A stretch of DNA of 64,000 nt, taken from contig FN649750.1 in the NCBI GenBank assembly GCA_000310025.1, forward strand, positions 3,356,921-3,420,920, written 5' to 3'. The notes under the pieces were generated by a model. It was not told the DNA's origin. It saw only the letters and a list, made by a program, of their open reading frames with translations, and made no database searches. Every line of letters begins with the position of its first letter. The stretch's first letter is position 1. A program made the translations under genes and the position numbers. This DNA comes from Ectocarpus siliculosus. Taxonomy: Eukaryota > Sar > Phaeophyceae > Ectocarpales > Ectocarpaceae. Of the stretch, positions 10,596-22,100 are shown piece after piece.

Positions 10596-11264
10596 TCCCC
10601 GATTATTCTTGTCGAACAAGACATGCTGGGCCTGTGGTGGGTGAAAGCCGCCCTTGTCCGCCAAGCACGGGGCGAATACCGAAAGATCGCCGCAGTACCG
10701 TCACCGAAATTCTCCAGATACCATAGGCCCAGCTCGCGAAGAGCACTCATATTTTTCTTGTGCAAAACAACAGGAGCCATGTTCGTTCACCTGACATTCA
10801 TCGTATGGGTAGAGGGAGGGACGAGAGCGGGACATGGGTAAAAGCCATGCGATAGGGAGGGCATCGTGCTCGGGGGTGAAGGATGAGCCAAGGAATGGGG
10901 ACGAGGGCATGTGATGGGCAAAGGTTTGGTTTGATTGTTTGGTTGTTTGATTTCGCACTGATAAATAAATGAATACCACCCGATGCGTCTTTATGTGTTA
11001 GACAAAGCGAGATCATTTGGTTGTTTGGCAGTTTGGTTGTTTGATTGTTTTGCTGTTTGATTGTTTGGTAGTTTGGTTTCGTACTGATGAATGAGTGTGC
11101 CACCTGATGCATGTTTGTGTGTTAGATCGAGACAGAGGCCCTGAAAACTCCGGTTTATGTGGTAGATGAAGGCGGGTCGCTCTATACTGAGTTCAAGTAG
11201 TCATGGGTGTGTTTGGTTTATCAAACAACCAAACATTGAAATGTTCAAACGGGCGTATACCTGA
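10596..11264. other. Spacer, no gene; (GTTT)-rich tract
   Basis: A 90-codon minus frame (10780-10508) is open but unrecognised. From about 10920 to 11080 the plus strand is an irregular TTTGGTTGTTTGATT-type repeat. Nothing else is supported. Confidence 0.4.
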
Positions 11265-11519
11265 TACATGCAAGATTTAGACATGCCATAACCAAATCAA
11301 TGCGCGACATGCTGAGAGAGTACACATAAAGAAGTCAGGGAAGAAATGCTACCAATACTCGACAAGATAGCCTTCGCTCGACTCCAACAAATAAAGCACA
11401 TATGCGAAAGAAGCCAGCGAAGAAATGCCATCAATACGCAAACAAGACGAGCCTCGCTCGACTCAAATGAATCACTTATAAGGCAATGCTATTGTTGCTT
11501 TAACTGAGCCCGAACCTTT

Positions 11520-11845
11520 TTCGGCAGACCCAGCTGCCGCAGCTCGGATTTGCCAAACTGCGGCGCGACATCTCAGATCTTTGACAGCTCTTCCCAGGTG
11601 TTCTCCTCCTTGTCGAAACCAACCCACTACACTTCTACATCAAACCTAGGGCCATCTTCCGACTCGGACATACATGTCTACGATCGCCTCCATCTCGAAC
11701 TACCCCTGCGTGAAAGCATGCTGAAAATTGTCCTTCAACTCGGCCGTGATCTCGAGAGCGGCATCGGCGAAGAACCGCAAGCGCGCGACGTGGACATCCC
11801 GAACTTCACCCGACGCAATATTCTGGGCTCCGTTTCACGTGCGGT
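11520..11845 (-). pseudogene. C-terminal chromodomain of A3
   Basis: After the integrase C-terminus ends in a stop at about 11845, a shifted frame reads WVGFDKEENTWEELSKI. This is the chromodomain pattern (V-x-W-x-G-[FY] ... E-x-TWE) that chromoviruses carry at the end of integrase and that is thought to steer integration to modified chromatin. In-frame stops interrupt it. The same segment ends copies A2 and A4. Confidence 0.7.
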
Positions 11846-12818
11846 CACTCGGCAGCGATAATCCTCCACGGCCCCGTGCAGGTCATGAAAAGCTTCGGCG
11901 TCGACCCACGCCGGCGAACGCGCACCACCAATACGTAATCCCCCACCGCAAAGTCCGGCAGGCTCCCAACACAGGCAGACGTTCGCTGCCGACTCCGACT
12001 TGCCTGCATCCTATCCAGACCTTCCTTGTGCAAGTGACGCTCGGCCTCGACGACATGCTGCACCTTCTGCCGCATAGCCTTCTCATCCAGGTCGTCCACC
12101 TTCCACTCAGCGCCGGTAGACGACGCCAAAGTCGAAAACGCAGTGCGCGGCAATCTACCAAACTTGACGTGGTACGGCGTCGAGCCGTAGCGTTCGCGAA
12201 CGGCGGTGTTCAAGGCCCACTGAACAGCTCGCACCAGAGCAACCCAATCATGAGTACTCCTCCTCTCCTCCTGAATCATGGCCTTAAGCGTACGAACCAC
12301 CTAGGGCATCATTCGCTCGCACGTACAGTTAGACCAGGGAGAGTTGGCGACGGAACATTTTCGATCGACATCGAGTGCAGTCTCAAGGGCAGCCATCACT
12401 GGGAAGCGGTATCACTCACCCACACCTCCGGAACACCCAAAACCTTGTACCACGTGAGGAGATGCTGCGAAGTCAGGCGGGCAGTGCCTGCTCCCGTGGG
12501 CTCTAGCCGAACCCAGTTTGATATGTCGCCCATCAAGACCAAAATATACTTGAATCCGTCCTCCTTGTCCAAGCCATCTTCCCCCGGCGGGCCACTCACT
12601 CCCACGTAGAGGTAGTCAAAATGAACAACTTCGCAAGGACGCGTGCCGTGGACGGTCTCCCCAAGTGGGAGAGGCACCTTTTCCTCCGCCTTGGAGTCCA
12701 AACAATGCAGGCGCTGCTTGACGAAATCGGTGACGTGCTCTTCCATCCGAAACCAGCAACAGTACTCGGACAACCGCTGCAAGGTGGCGACGGCGCCACT
12801 TTGCCCAGCTTCTTTCAT
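11845..12818 (-). pseudogene. Integrase of A3
   Basis: The frame 12818-12396 contains the end of the zinc-binding region (FVKQRLHCLDSK), the first catalytic Asp in EVVHFDYLYVG and the second in VPEVWVSDTAS. The frame breaks at about 12400-12300, where the catalytic Glu should lie, and resumes at 12300 with MVRTLKAMIQEERRSTHDW and the C-terminal GDYVLVVRV and CTGPWRII segments. The plus strand over the same bases has a 293-codon open frame, which I take as a shadow. Confidence 0.82.
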
Positions 12819-12976
12819 TTGTGTTCAGGCCAATAGTCGCACTTGCAAATCACCCGCTTGGATCTGGAATCCAAAGCACGTCACGTCCATTCATGTTCAC
12901 GCGAAGAAACCCCTCACCATCCAAGGCCGTCGTCCCCACCGTCATCGAAAACGACGTCGCTGGCCCGGCAAGCGCG

Positions 12977-13170
12977 CCGAGCGCACTCGACGCCTCTTGT
13001 GTGCATCACGTACGACTTGCTTCGACGGCATGGCGGCATCAGGTTCGCTGGCGACGTAAACCGCGGCAGCACGCCGAGCGCACTCGGCGCCTCTTGTGTG
13101 CATCACGTACGACTTGCTTCGACGGCATGGCGGCATCACGTTCGCTGGCGGCGTAAACCGCGGCAGCACG
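12977..13170 (-). repeat. 97-bp tandem duplication inside A3 pol
   Basis: Two adjacent 97-bp copies (12977-13073, 13074-13170) differ at only a few positions, both containing GCATCACGTACGACTTGC and GGCGGCATCA. The other copies here do not cover this part of pol, so it cannot be shown directly that the duplication is private to A3. Confidence 0.85.
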
Positions 13171-13471
13171 AACACTCACCGACGGCACAGAGACCCACCT
13201 CGATAGAAGGTCCCCCCAGCAATTACGCTCGCCCGAAATGTGCCGGATGGTGTAATCGTACTGACCTTAGACAGCTTTCCACTGGTCCAGACGCTGAGCC
13301 ATTGTTTTCGCTACGGCGAACACGCAAGCCTCCGGGTCGAAAATGTACGCGAGATTACGGTGATCGGTGAAGATATGCACGCCATTCCGAAGCAAATACT
13401 TCAACCGCTTGAACGTACTCACAATCGCGTACCCTTCCTTGTCCACCGTGGCTCACCGCTGCTGCGCACCC

Positions 13472-14157
13472 TTAAAATCGCATCGGCTCATGAGGCATAT
13501 CCTCCACCGGGACGTTACGGTCCAACTGCTCTTGGGGCACTTGGGTGAGAAAACTTCCCCAATCCTCATCGGACGCATCGGGGAACATCAACACGGCGTA
13601 ATCTGGGCGGGGGTGAGACAAGGCAACAGCACGAGCAACGAGTCTTGCGCGGCATCCCACGCTGCGATCAGCGCGGGCGTCCACACATCCGCAGCGATCG
13701 CGCGATTCTCGGCCACGCGCTTCGTCCGGCTCTTGGCACCGACCAAGTGCTGCTCCAGAAACACGAGGAGCGGCCACACAACCTCCGCCATCCGCGGTAG
13801 ACATGTGCGCAGCCAGTTGACCGCCTGCAGGAACGGAATCAGCTTACCAGTGGTCTCAGGATACCGCATTGTAGCCAGACCACTTCACCGCTCGGAATCA
13901 TGCTCGACCTTGCCCTGGGAGTACACCTTCCCGCACCATGTGATGCTGGTCTACAAAAACGTGCACTTGTGGGCGGCCACGTACAGGCCAGCCCCCTCGA
14001 GGTGTTCAAGAATCAGGTCGAGGGTGTCAAAGCAAGTCTTCTTTGTCCATGCTCTAATACACAACATCCCTACCCAGACGAAGCACTTCACCCCCTCTAT
14101 GATGCGCGACAAAGTGGCCTGGAAATACGACGTAGCGTTTAAAATACCTTGCGGCAC
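13472..14157 (-). pseudogene. RT (second half) and RNase H of A3
   Basis: RT resumes at MPQGILNATSYFQATL, and the catalytic box that should read VWVDD reads VWVGM at about 14070. LDLILEHLEGAGLYVAAHK then follows. The RNase H catalytic strand appears as VLMFPDASDEDWGSFLT (frame 13804-13472). Gag (ending ...GAGASSS) abuts this directly, so protease and the RT fingers/palm were deleted in one step. Confidence 0.8.
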
Positions 14158-14159
14158 GT

Positions 14160-15000
14160 AGATGAAGACGCACCTGCACCGTCAGCGGCATCAGGCGCTT
14201 TCGATTTCGCCCATATCTGTTGCTGAGACGGTTTCTTACGGGCCTGTACACCGCCACCACGCGATTGCCCAGGCTGCCTGTCTGCCAATTCAACCGTGCG
14301 CCACTCGACCGCAACATCCCGAGCGATCTCAAAGACTAGCTCTGGGTTATCCTTCCAGATTACTTGCATGTCGAGCTTGCTTTCCACCTTGACCTTGAAC
14401 TCGGGCGGAGCCAAACCAGCCACAGCTGCTTTGCTGATGACAGCAGCCGGACCTTTCTTGAACTCGCCCGCGGAATCGCGGAAAACACGTTCAGCGCTCG
14501 GTATTCGAAGTAGTGCTTGAGGCGGCTTTGAACAGCGTCGATCCGATCTACAGCAGCAGCCTCAGTCCCCATGGCTACCATACGAGTCAGAGCAGCGGCC
14601 GCAATCGAAGGCTCAATGGTATCGTCCGTCGAGCATTCAGCATGTTTGGCGAGAGTCTCGCGCAGGTCAGTTTCTTCGAGTTCGGTGCCATCAAAGTAGG
14701 TGCGCGACAGGCATTTCCGGATAGACTGGCGCAGCAGTTGAGACACAGTGGCAGCGGGCTTTTGATGAACTGCCCACTGTTGCAGAGACCCATGCTTCGC
14801 CCGTACTCGCTGTGCTGCGTATAGAAACGCAAGGACGAAGCTCTCAAAACAAGTCCAAACTCAGGCGGTTTGGGCCCATTGCCCACGACCAAATCGGTCA
14901 GCCCACCCTGAATCTCACCGACCTCTCCAGCAGAACCTTGCTGTCCGCCAAGCGCCCCCTTGCCAGCATTGGAGCGTCTCTGGGCCATCGCGCCGTACGA
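14160..15000 (-). pseudogene. Gag of A3
   Basis: The ATG lies near 14987 on the minus strand (MAQRRSNAGKGALGGQQ). The frame holds to about 14850, shifts, then continues as SQLLRQSIRKCLSR, TYFDGTELEETDLRE and (14423-14139) PPEFKVKVESKLDMQ and WRTVELADRQPGQS. It is the best-preserved gag of the four, yet it stops before the zinc knuckle. Confidence 0.78.
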
Positions 15001-15033
15001 TGCCCGGGTAGATGAAAACAACAGCTACGCGAG

Positions 15034-15777
15034 AGATCCCTCTGAAAGTGGTGGTATTTTTGGTGGTGTCAACGCGGTGTGTCAACGTAGTTCACGGACC
15101 GCAGCGTTGGTGATGCTGTGGCTCTGTTCCACTGATGTAGTTGAGCATCTTTCCATTTCATCCCTCGTGTTCACACATTCGGGTTTGCGGATGCCGATGT
15201 TGCTTCAGATGCAACTTTGGCGGGCGTCGCATGTTTCTCACCGTTCGTTTAGTTATGTTGACAAGACATCGTGCGACCTATTTTGCGCGTAGGGCGTGGT
15301 GCTTCGCGTGGAAGTTCTGCTTTGAGGTTGCGTTTGCGGGTCTGTTTTGGAGGTGGTATATTCTGTGCGGTTTGTCCCACGTTGGTAGGGTTAATATTCT
15401 CCACGATAGTGGCCACAATGTCTTTCTAGTGGTCTTGGAAATGCTCAGACGTTGGTTTGGCGTGTGATGTGCTGGGTGACGAGGTTTAGGAGGGACGTGG
15501 TGTTTCTCCGTTCCTGCACCAATCTGACGAGTCATCATTCATCGAGGGGTACTAGTTTGTCTTCCCACGTAGTCGGATTCGTGCGATGGCGTGAAGTTAT
15601 TTGACTGCAGACGTATGCGGACGTTAAAAATTTTATTTCATACATTTTGGTTTTCTTGTTTGGTTTGGAGTTTTATCTAAAGGAGTTAGAATACAGAATT
15701 AGCATACTGGAAGTTGCGAAATCATGCCTGATTGGTGCACTGCTGTCGACTCTCAAATCTAATAATTTTTCCATCTT
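15034..15777. other. Spacer, no gene recognised
   Basis: No homology to the neighbouring elements was seen. A 108-codon plus frame at 15141-15467 is rich in Trp, Phe and Cys and has no recognisable domain; I do not call it. Confidence 0.4.
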
Positions 15778-16018
15778 TGTGGACGTAGCGCACCTGGGTA
15801 GCACGAGTTCATGGTTGGAAGCCGTCTCTGGATATCTGCATGTCTAAGATATGGTAGAGGGATATAAATACATATATATATATATATAGAGAGAGAGAGA
15901 CTCGTGTTAAATAATACACTTCGTTTACCATCACCAAGGACGTCAATCGACCAGCCCCCCGAGGCAACAGGGGGAGGATTCTGATCCTACGCCGTGCCTG
16001 ATTTCAGGCGTGTCGACA
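15778..16018 (+). repeat. LTR of chromovirus family A (5' LTR of A4)
   Basis: 241 bp, TGTGGACGTAGCGCACC to GTGTCGACA. Relative to 4239-4503 it has lost part of the middle and carries a (TA)n(GA)n microsatellite at 15873-15900. The conserved leader GATAACTCAGGCTGACCGACC follows at about 16024. Confidence 0.82.
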
Positions 16019-16203
16019 GTTACCGATAACTCAGGCTGACCGACCAGGGTCAGTCAGGATATAAAATGTTTGTGACGCCAGCAGTACAACTATTCCTCCG
16101 TGTTTTTCTCGCTTCGCTGAGGGCGAGGTTTTCGGCTGGGGGAGCTGATGTCCTGGTCTCCCGCGGAGCTGCTATCTTGATCTGCACGGGCGTCGTCAAC
16201 GCG

Positions 16204-17275
16204 ATGACACAGAGACGTTCCGCTACTGGCAAGGGGGCGCTTGGCGGACAGCAAGGTTCTGCTGGAGAGATTGGAGAAATTGGGGGTGGGCCTGCCGACC
16301 TGGTCTTGGGCAATGGGCCCAAACCGCGCGAGTAAGGATGTACCTTTTCGAGAACTTCGTCCTTGCGTTTCTGCAATACCGCGAGTACGAATGGAGCATG
16401 GGTCTTTGAAACAGTGGGCAATGCATCAAACACCCGCTGCTCATTGTGTCTCTACTGCTGCGCCAGTCTATCCGGAAATGCTTGTTGCGCACCTACTTCG
16501 ATGGCACCGAACTTGATGAGGATGACCTACGCAAGACTCTGGCCAAACATGCTGAATGCTGGACAGACGATACCATTGAGCCCTCGATTGTGGCCGCCAC
16601 GGTGTGTCGTAAGGTAGCGATGGGGACTAAGCCGAGTGCAGTCGATCGGATAGAAGCTGTTCAAAGCTGCCTTGAGCAGTACTTCGAAAACCCGAGTGCT
16701 AAACGTTTTTTCAAGACTCTACTGCTGCGTTCAAGAAGGTCCCGGCCGCTGTCCTCAGCAAAGCAGTTGTGGCAAGTCTGTCTTCGCCCGAGTATGAAGT
16801 TAAGGTGAAGGGCAAGTTCGACTGCAAGGTAGCTAGAAGGACACCTGAGCTAGTCTTTGAGATCGTTTGGGATGTTGCGGCCGACTGGCGCACGGTTGAG
16901 TTGGTAGACCGGCAGCGTGGGCAATCGCTTGGTGGCCATATTCAGGCTCAGCAACAGACACGGGCGAAAGCGAAAGCGCGTGACGGAGGTGGCGGTTCAG
17001 GTGCGTCTTCGTCTGCCGAGCTTTTTACGTGTTTCTGGTTCAAAAAGCCAGGCTACGCCCCGCAGAACTGTCCGTTGCAGCGATTCAACGCAAAATCCTC
17101 TACCCAGCATGCTGTGCATGGGGTGCATTCGGTTTGGACAAGAAAAAGAACACCTGGGAAGAGCTGTCCAAGATCTGGGATGCCGCGCCGCAGAGTGTCA
17201 AATCCGAGCTGCGGTGGCTGGGTCTGGCGAAAAATGTTCGGGCTCAGGTGCCTTGTGATTTATCGGTCTAAATCA
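16204..17275 (+). pseudogene. Chromovirus A4: gag joined to chromodomain
   Basis: The gag ATG is at 16204. A stop at about 16333 and two frame changes (about 16440 and 16760) break the frame, but all of gag is present to the zinc knuckle at about 17030-17070, where the motif reads CFWFKKPGYAPQNC: the second Cys has become Phe and the His has become Tyr, so two of four zinc ligands are lost. About 50 bp later the sequence switches to the chromodomain (KKNTWEELSKIWDAAPQ, 17138 on) with the whole of pol missing. No 3' LTR follows. Confidence 0.8.
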
Positions 17276-17820
17276 ATCTCTGCCACTCACGTGACAGTCC
17301 CGTGAATGACCTACAAGATAAACGAAAATGTATGATTCCTACACTAAACTCAAGTAAAGCCCCTTGCCAACATCTACTGCATAAAGAATGTGAATTTTCG
17401 GCCATCTGGTGGCGTTTCTGGCCACTTTTAGTGGTGAAGAATCATTTTGAGGTTGGGTTTTCAGGTTGGGGTTCTCCCATAACCCAACCTGAGAACCCAA
17501 CCTCAAACTAACACTGCCTTTCCCTGACACCAAATCCTCGCAGCAGCCATCCAACTCATCAGCAAATCACTTGCAACTGCTACCGCCCACACTCGACCCC
17601 TCGACCACCCCACCTACTCCCTGGAAAGCAGTCACCGGGGCACCTGTTACCTAAAAAAATAACAACCTCAAAAATCCAACCTCAAAGTTTAAAAGCTGTC
17701 TAAATCAATCTTCACGTCACCCATCTAACACAGCATATCCCACCACCTCTTTCCATACCAACACCCACATTGCACTCATACACGTTGAATTTAACTCATC
17801 CATGTCTCACCAGGTAAAAC
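17276..17820. other. Spacer upstream of the OTU/recombinase block
   Basis: No gene. It contains the inverted repeat at 17449-17504 and degenerate CAACCTCAAA motifs at about 17665-17690. The plus strand is AC-rich and T-poor from about 17500. Confidence 0.5.
17449..17504. repeat. 22-bp inverted repeat with 12-bp spacer
   Basis: The left arm 17449-17470 and right arm 17483-17504 are reverse complements with one mismatch; the spacer is GTTCTCCCATAA. Each arm is built from the same CCCAACCTGAAAA motif (either strand) that forms a direct-repeat cluster at 19799-19895. Confidence 0.85.
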
Positions 17821-18698
17821 ATGGGCAGGAAAAGGGGGAGGCAGCGTGGCAAAAACAAGAAGCAGATGATGAGCAAGAGAGGGGGGAGACAGCTCTGCAA
17901 AAACAAGAAGAACGTCCCGGCGACCCCGAAGCTTCGCGACAACAGCCGCGTGTACTTCACGACTGAGGGGGCGCAGTACATGGCGTGGACGTCGGTGGCG
18001 GCGGTCTGTGTGCTCTTTTCGGCGTCATTGCTGTGGCGATGGACGCCGCAGGAACCCCTTGTGAGGAGATTTTCGTAGGCGTCAGCGGCGAGCTCACGGA
18101 CGACATGAAGGAGTACGTCCAGTCCCTCCGCGCCAACATCGTCAGCACGTGCGGCGACCACTTCGCCTTCAAGGATGGTGAAGAGCTGGCGAGCTTCGAC
18201 GACATCGTCCACGACCCGATGTGGGTGATTGTGACGAGGGCGATGTGGGAGCTGGTGACACTTCATCCAACTGGATATCTCGACGGAAGGGCGGTGTGGC
18301 TGTTGGCGAAGTTCCTCGGGTTGCACGGATTTAGGATAGTCAAGCACGAAGACGGCCACTTGGTCCCATGTGATGCCGGGGGCCCCATCTCCTCCCAAGA
18401 GTGCCCCATGATGCTGCACGACGGCTACGGGCACTTCAAGGCCCTGATTCCACTTCGAAGAATGCCACTGGTAAGTCTCGTCTGTTTTTAGTTGTATGTG
18501 TGCGCGTACATGATATGATCCGTGACATTTTTGCTTTGAATTAAAAAACATATTTGAAGCTCACACAGCTCACGTTTGGCCAACGCATTGTTTTATTTTG
18601 CCCCCCCCCTCCAGGTCCCCCCGCTCGGTGTTTGCCATCGGGATTGGGTTTTCGTCACTTGGCAACGACGTTGTAAAAGAAGCCAATTCACTTCGTGA
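17821..18698 (+). CDS. OTU-like cysteine peptidase, two exons
   Basis: OTU peptidases cleave ubiquitin linkages. The ATG at 17821 opens a Lys/Arg-rich N-terminus (MGRKRGRQRGKNKKQ). In the next frame (after 17966) comes GGGGLCALFGVIAVAM, where the Cys sits as in the OTU box DG-x-C-LF, although the usual Asp is Gly. Later come YVQSLRANIV, a helix LDGRAVWLLAKFLGLHGFRI, and the closing LHDGYGHFKALIPL, whose His matches the catalytic one. One extra G in the G5 run near 17966-17970 would join the two frames. A GTAAGT donor at 18471 and CCAG acceptor at 18611-18614 link a short second exon ending at 18698. OTU identity rests on motif order only. It could be host or mobile-element encoded. Confidence 0.55.
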
Positions 18699-19117
18699 AC
18701 TCGGCAACCAGGTTACCGTTTTTATTTTTTACCTCGTTTTTTTTTTTGGCGGTAACCATATTGGTGGTCGAGTAGATCATGTTGTGCGGGGTGGAGAACC
18801 CTCACTCCGCGCAACGGGGGATGATCGCACCACGTTGTGTTAATATTGGTCAAGCACCATCGAGGCAGTTACACAGTGCTTACAACTGTCTCTGGAAGTA
18901 AAAGCACCAGAAAATAAATTGAGTCATACGTAGCTGTCATCCGTACGCAAGGAAGTAAGCACAAGATGCCGAACACCCTTAGAAGGATGCAGCTCACCCT
19001 TCATGCGACTCGCCAAATACCTCACGGTGCTTCGCGCTTGGTGATGTGAGAGCCTGGTCCGGTGAGAACCCGGCGTGCTCCGTCCCGGCTTTGTAGGGAT
19101 GCGAGGTCAATGGTCTA
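18699..19117. other. Spacer between OTU gene and recombinase gene
   Basis: No gene. A possible alternative exon (18616-18713, ending CAG before GTTACC) reads in a different phase, so an alternative transcript joining both genes cannot be excluded. A C13 run precedes a possible acceptor at 19165. Confidence 0.35.
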
Positions 19118-22100
19118 ATGACTACGGCATGCACGACTATGAGTACACCCCCCCCCCCCCTCCAGGAGTTCGAGATGGAGGAAGAGTACCATTTGCTCCT
19201 CGACGAGGGTTTCGTGGACGGCACCGATGAGGAGGAGGCCGTTCCGGGGACGTCGGATTCGGAGACTTCGGACGGCACCGACGAGGTCCCTGAATCGGCT
19301 GTCGCGGTAGATGTAGCCGGCACGGAGGCGTCTGACGGTGGATCGACGCCAAGCCCCGAATCGTCTGATTCCGGTGGGGGCGACAGTGACCTGGGGGCAC
19401 GTGGAGCGTTTGGCGAAAATGCTGAGGTGCGCGTTGTTCGTTAATTCTCCTTGTGTAAAATTCTCTATAAAAAATAGTCGTCTAGTGGTCCGAACCACCG
19501 CATCGTTGTTGACATAACCACCGCATCGTTGTTGACAGACAGCAGCCGTAGCACTGAACATACAAATCCATGGTCTCATTTCGTTGATTGAAAAATAGGG
19601 AGAAGAGGTCAAAGCGGCTACCCGTTTGTCCAGCAAGAGGAGCCACCCATGGGACGACGACGAGTATTGGGATGACGACGCCAACTACTACTCGGGTTGC
19701 ACCATAGTTGGCGAAGACGGGTGGACTCTCGTCGGCAAGGAAGGTCGGCGAATGGGGTTGGAGACAAGCTTGGCCTTCGACGAAGTGAGTCCCTGATACC
19801 CCAACCTGAAACCCCAACCTGAAAACCCAACCTGAAAACCCAACCTGAAATACCAACCTGAAAACCCAACCTGAAAACCCAACCTGAAAACCCAATGCTT
19901 TTCGTGAACACAGGCCTCGGGTTTGTACGACCTCACCAGTCCGAACAAATGCCAGCCTTTGTTCCTAGACCACGATGACGAAACCGATGAGAACGAAGCA
20001 GCGGAGGTGGACGAGGCTGTGGACGAGGTGGGCGAAGATGAAGCCGCAGAGGAGATGGACGAGGACGAGGAGGCTGAGGCTGAGGCTGGAGAGGAGGTGC
20101 AGCAGACTATCGTCGTACACGAAGGAACCACGATTTCCCCCTGGATGCTGGCTTTCTTTCTGCCGCTTCTGCTCGCCGTTGGGGCCGCTCTTTTCCTGGT
20201 GTTTCAGGCAGCCGTGACCTCTACCACCGTACTCCTTAGCATCGGCGAGGCATTCGCGTCAGTCAGCAACAACGGCAGCAACTCTGCCAACAACAACAGC
20301 AGCAGCTCTCGTCGGCGGCGTGCAGCTCGTCGTGGCAAGACTGGTCGCACGAGGATCGGCAGGATTCTGAAATGCAGATTTGCAGGAGGGAGACGCTTCC
20401 GTCCTGCAAGGACTCGTCGCAACGGAAGAGGTTTCTGGGCACGTGGACACAGGAGGAGTGAAGGCGAGATTCTTGTGATGGACGATGATTCTGCACGCAT
20501 CTTCGGATTGGTGCTGGCGTTTCTTCGGGGAGGAGCGAAGTCGGGTGACCAACAACAGGTGTGTGCGTGTACCAGTTGATTTGTGTTCTTCAGAACGTAT
20601 TTTCATCACGCGACAAAACGGCAAGTCAAACAAGACATTAACTTCTCCAAATGCTTGCTTGGTCGTTCCATCCCCGTCGTCCCATCCTTTCTCGCAGACA
20701 CAGGGGAGGCCGAAAAGGGACAGGCGTCCAGCAGGGGGGGTATTCGCCCCCGGTTGGGCACCCGATCCTGCCCCAACCGCGCGCAACGACAGCGCGAGAG
20801 AGTCCGAGGAGGATGGTGAAGATGGTGAAGACTCCGGGGATGCAGATGATGCCGCGTCTCTGGATGGAGTCAGCGATGGCGAAGAGTCTGAAGAAGATGA
20901 AGAGGACTCCGATGAAGACTCCGGTAAAGGGCCTCGTGGTGCTGGTGGGGGAGCGGGTGGTGTGGCGTCAGCGGGTGATGAAAACTCCGATTTAGAGGAC
21001 TCCGGGTATGCTCCCAGCGAGGCCGGCGACACCGATGGAGACACCGACGACGATACCACCAGCGACGAGTGTTCCTCCACCGGCGGGGAAACTCGCTGCG
21101 AGGGGTGCGAAGAAGACTTCTATTGTGAACTGGTGGAGTGCCCCACGTGCAATGCGCAGTATTGTCAGGACTGCGAGAACGACTTGTCTTCTGACAAAGA
21201 GGTGAGCTGAACTCGTGTTAGTATTGAGCGAGTAAGGGCCGAAACCAAACTATATGCGCTCAAAAACTTCAAAGAAAACCCGACCAAGCTTATTTTTTTC
21301 TGTTTTGTTGTTATTTGTTTTTTCACCAAACCACAGCGAACGTGTTCTAGGTGTCAGCGAGCGGACGATGATGGTGTTGGTGATTTTTCGAGTGGGGGGG
21401 TCACTGATGGACCGGATAAGTACACCGACACAGATAGTGGTAGCGTCTCTGGAAACTCCAAGCGACGTCGTCGATCTGCGGGGAAGAAACATAATCGCAT
21501 TCCAAGAACTTCTAGCCCGAGAGAGTCGTTGATGGTGCCTAAAGACGACCAGCAGGCGGAACTTATGTTAAGTCTATACCGCAAAGCCCGCGAGATGGAA
21601 CGGAAACTCGCAGGAGAAAACAAGAGAATCAAGGAGGTAAGGAACCTCACCCTCCTCGACCTCACGGAAGCAGCAAGCTGCTTGGACAAGGGTAATCCCG
21701 TAAGCGAAGAGATCTGGCGAAAGTGCGAAAAGGAGAACTACGGCCTGTACGGTATCACCGTGCGTCGAGCCGGGCCAACCGGTGAGACGATTCCGGGGAC
21801 CGAGGTTACATCAGACAAGGGTAGACGGGGGGAGCTCGTGGAGGCAAAGATGGATGAAGGATACACCGTGTTCACCGTCGAGTGGTCGGAAGGCAAGAGC
21901 AACAGACGCAGCGCATATTCTACGGAGGACGTGCTTCGTGATCGCGATGATAACCAGGGCGTGGCGACACTTGAGGAGGCGAAGGAGAAAATGGGGGTGT
22001 TTCTACTTGCAACCTTGTGTATGGTCAACGCCCAGGTTTACCGATTCATTACCAAGAACACCAAGTTGGAGAATGTGTCAGTGTCAAGTGAGACACGCCC

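Larger units (their letters stand above)
11265..15033 (-). mobile_element. Chromovirus A3, minus strand, internally deleted
   Basis: Reading the minus strand from 15033 down: gag (to about 14160), then directly the second half of RT (14157-13951), RNase H (about 13870-13470), a degenerate stretch with a 97-bp tandem duplication, integrase (12818-11845), chromodomain (about 11800-11530) and the 3' UTR shared with A2 (to about 11265). The gag zinc knuckle, the protease and the first half of RT are absent. Homology to the other leaders stops abruptly at about 15033 and no LTR is present at either end. Confidence 0.85.

Noticed and set aside
11728-12609. 293-codon open frame on the plus strand
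   Set aside because: It is the antisense of the family A integrase, whose minus-strand reading gives recognisable motifs; the plus reading gives low-complexity Pro/Arg/His sequence.
19911-20205. Separate single-pass membrane protein gene
   Set aside because: Considered because of the hydrophobic segment, but the exon joins its neighbours in phase on both sides, so I kept it within the recombinase gene and noted the alternative there.
20259-21080. Ser/Pro-rich 273-codon minus frame
   Set aside because: Antisense of acidic Glu/Asp/Ser codons in two exons of the recombinase gene; such codons read as Ser/Pro-rich in reverse.
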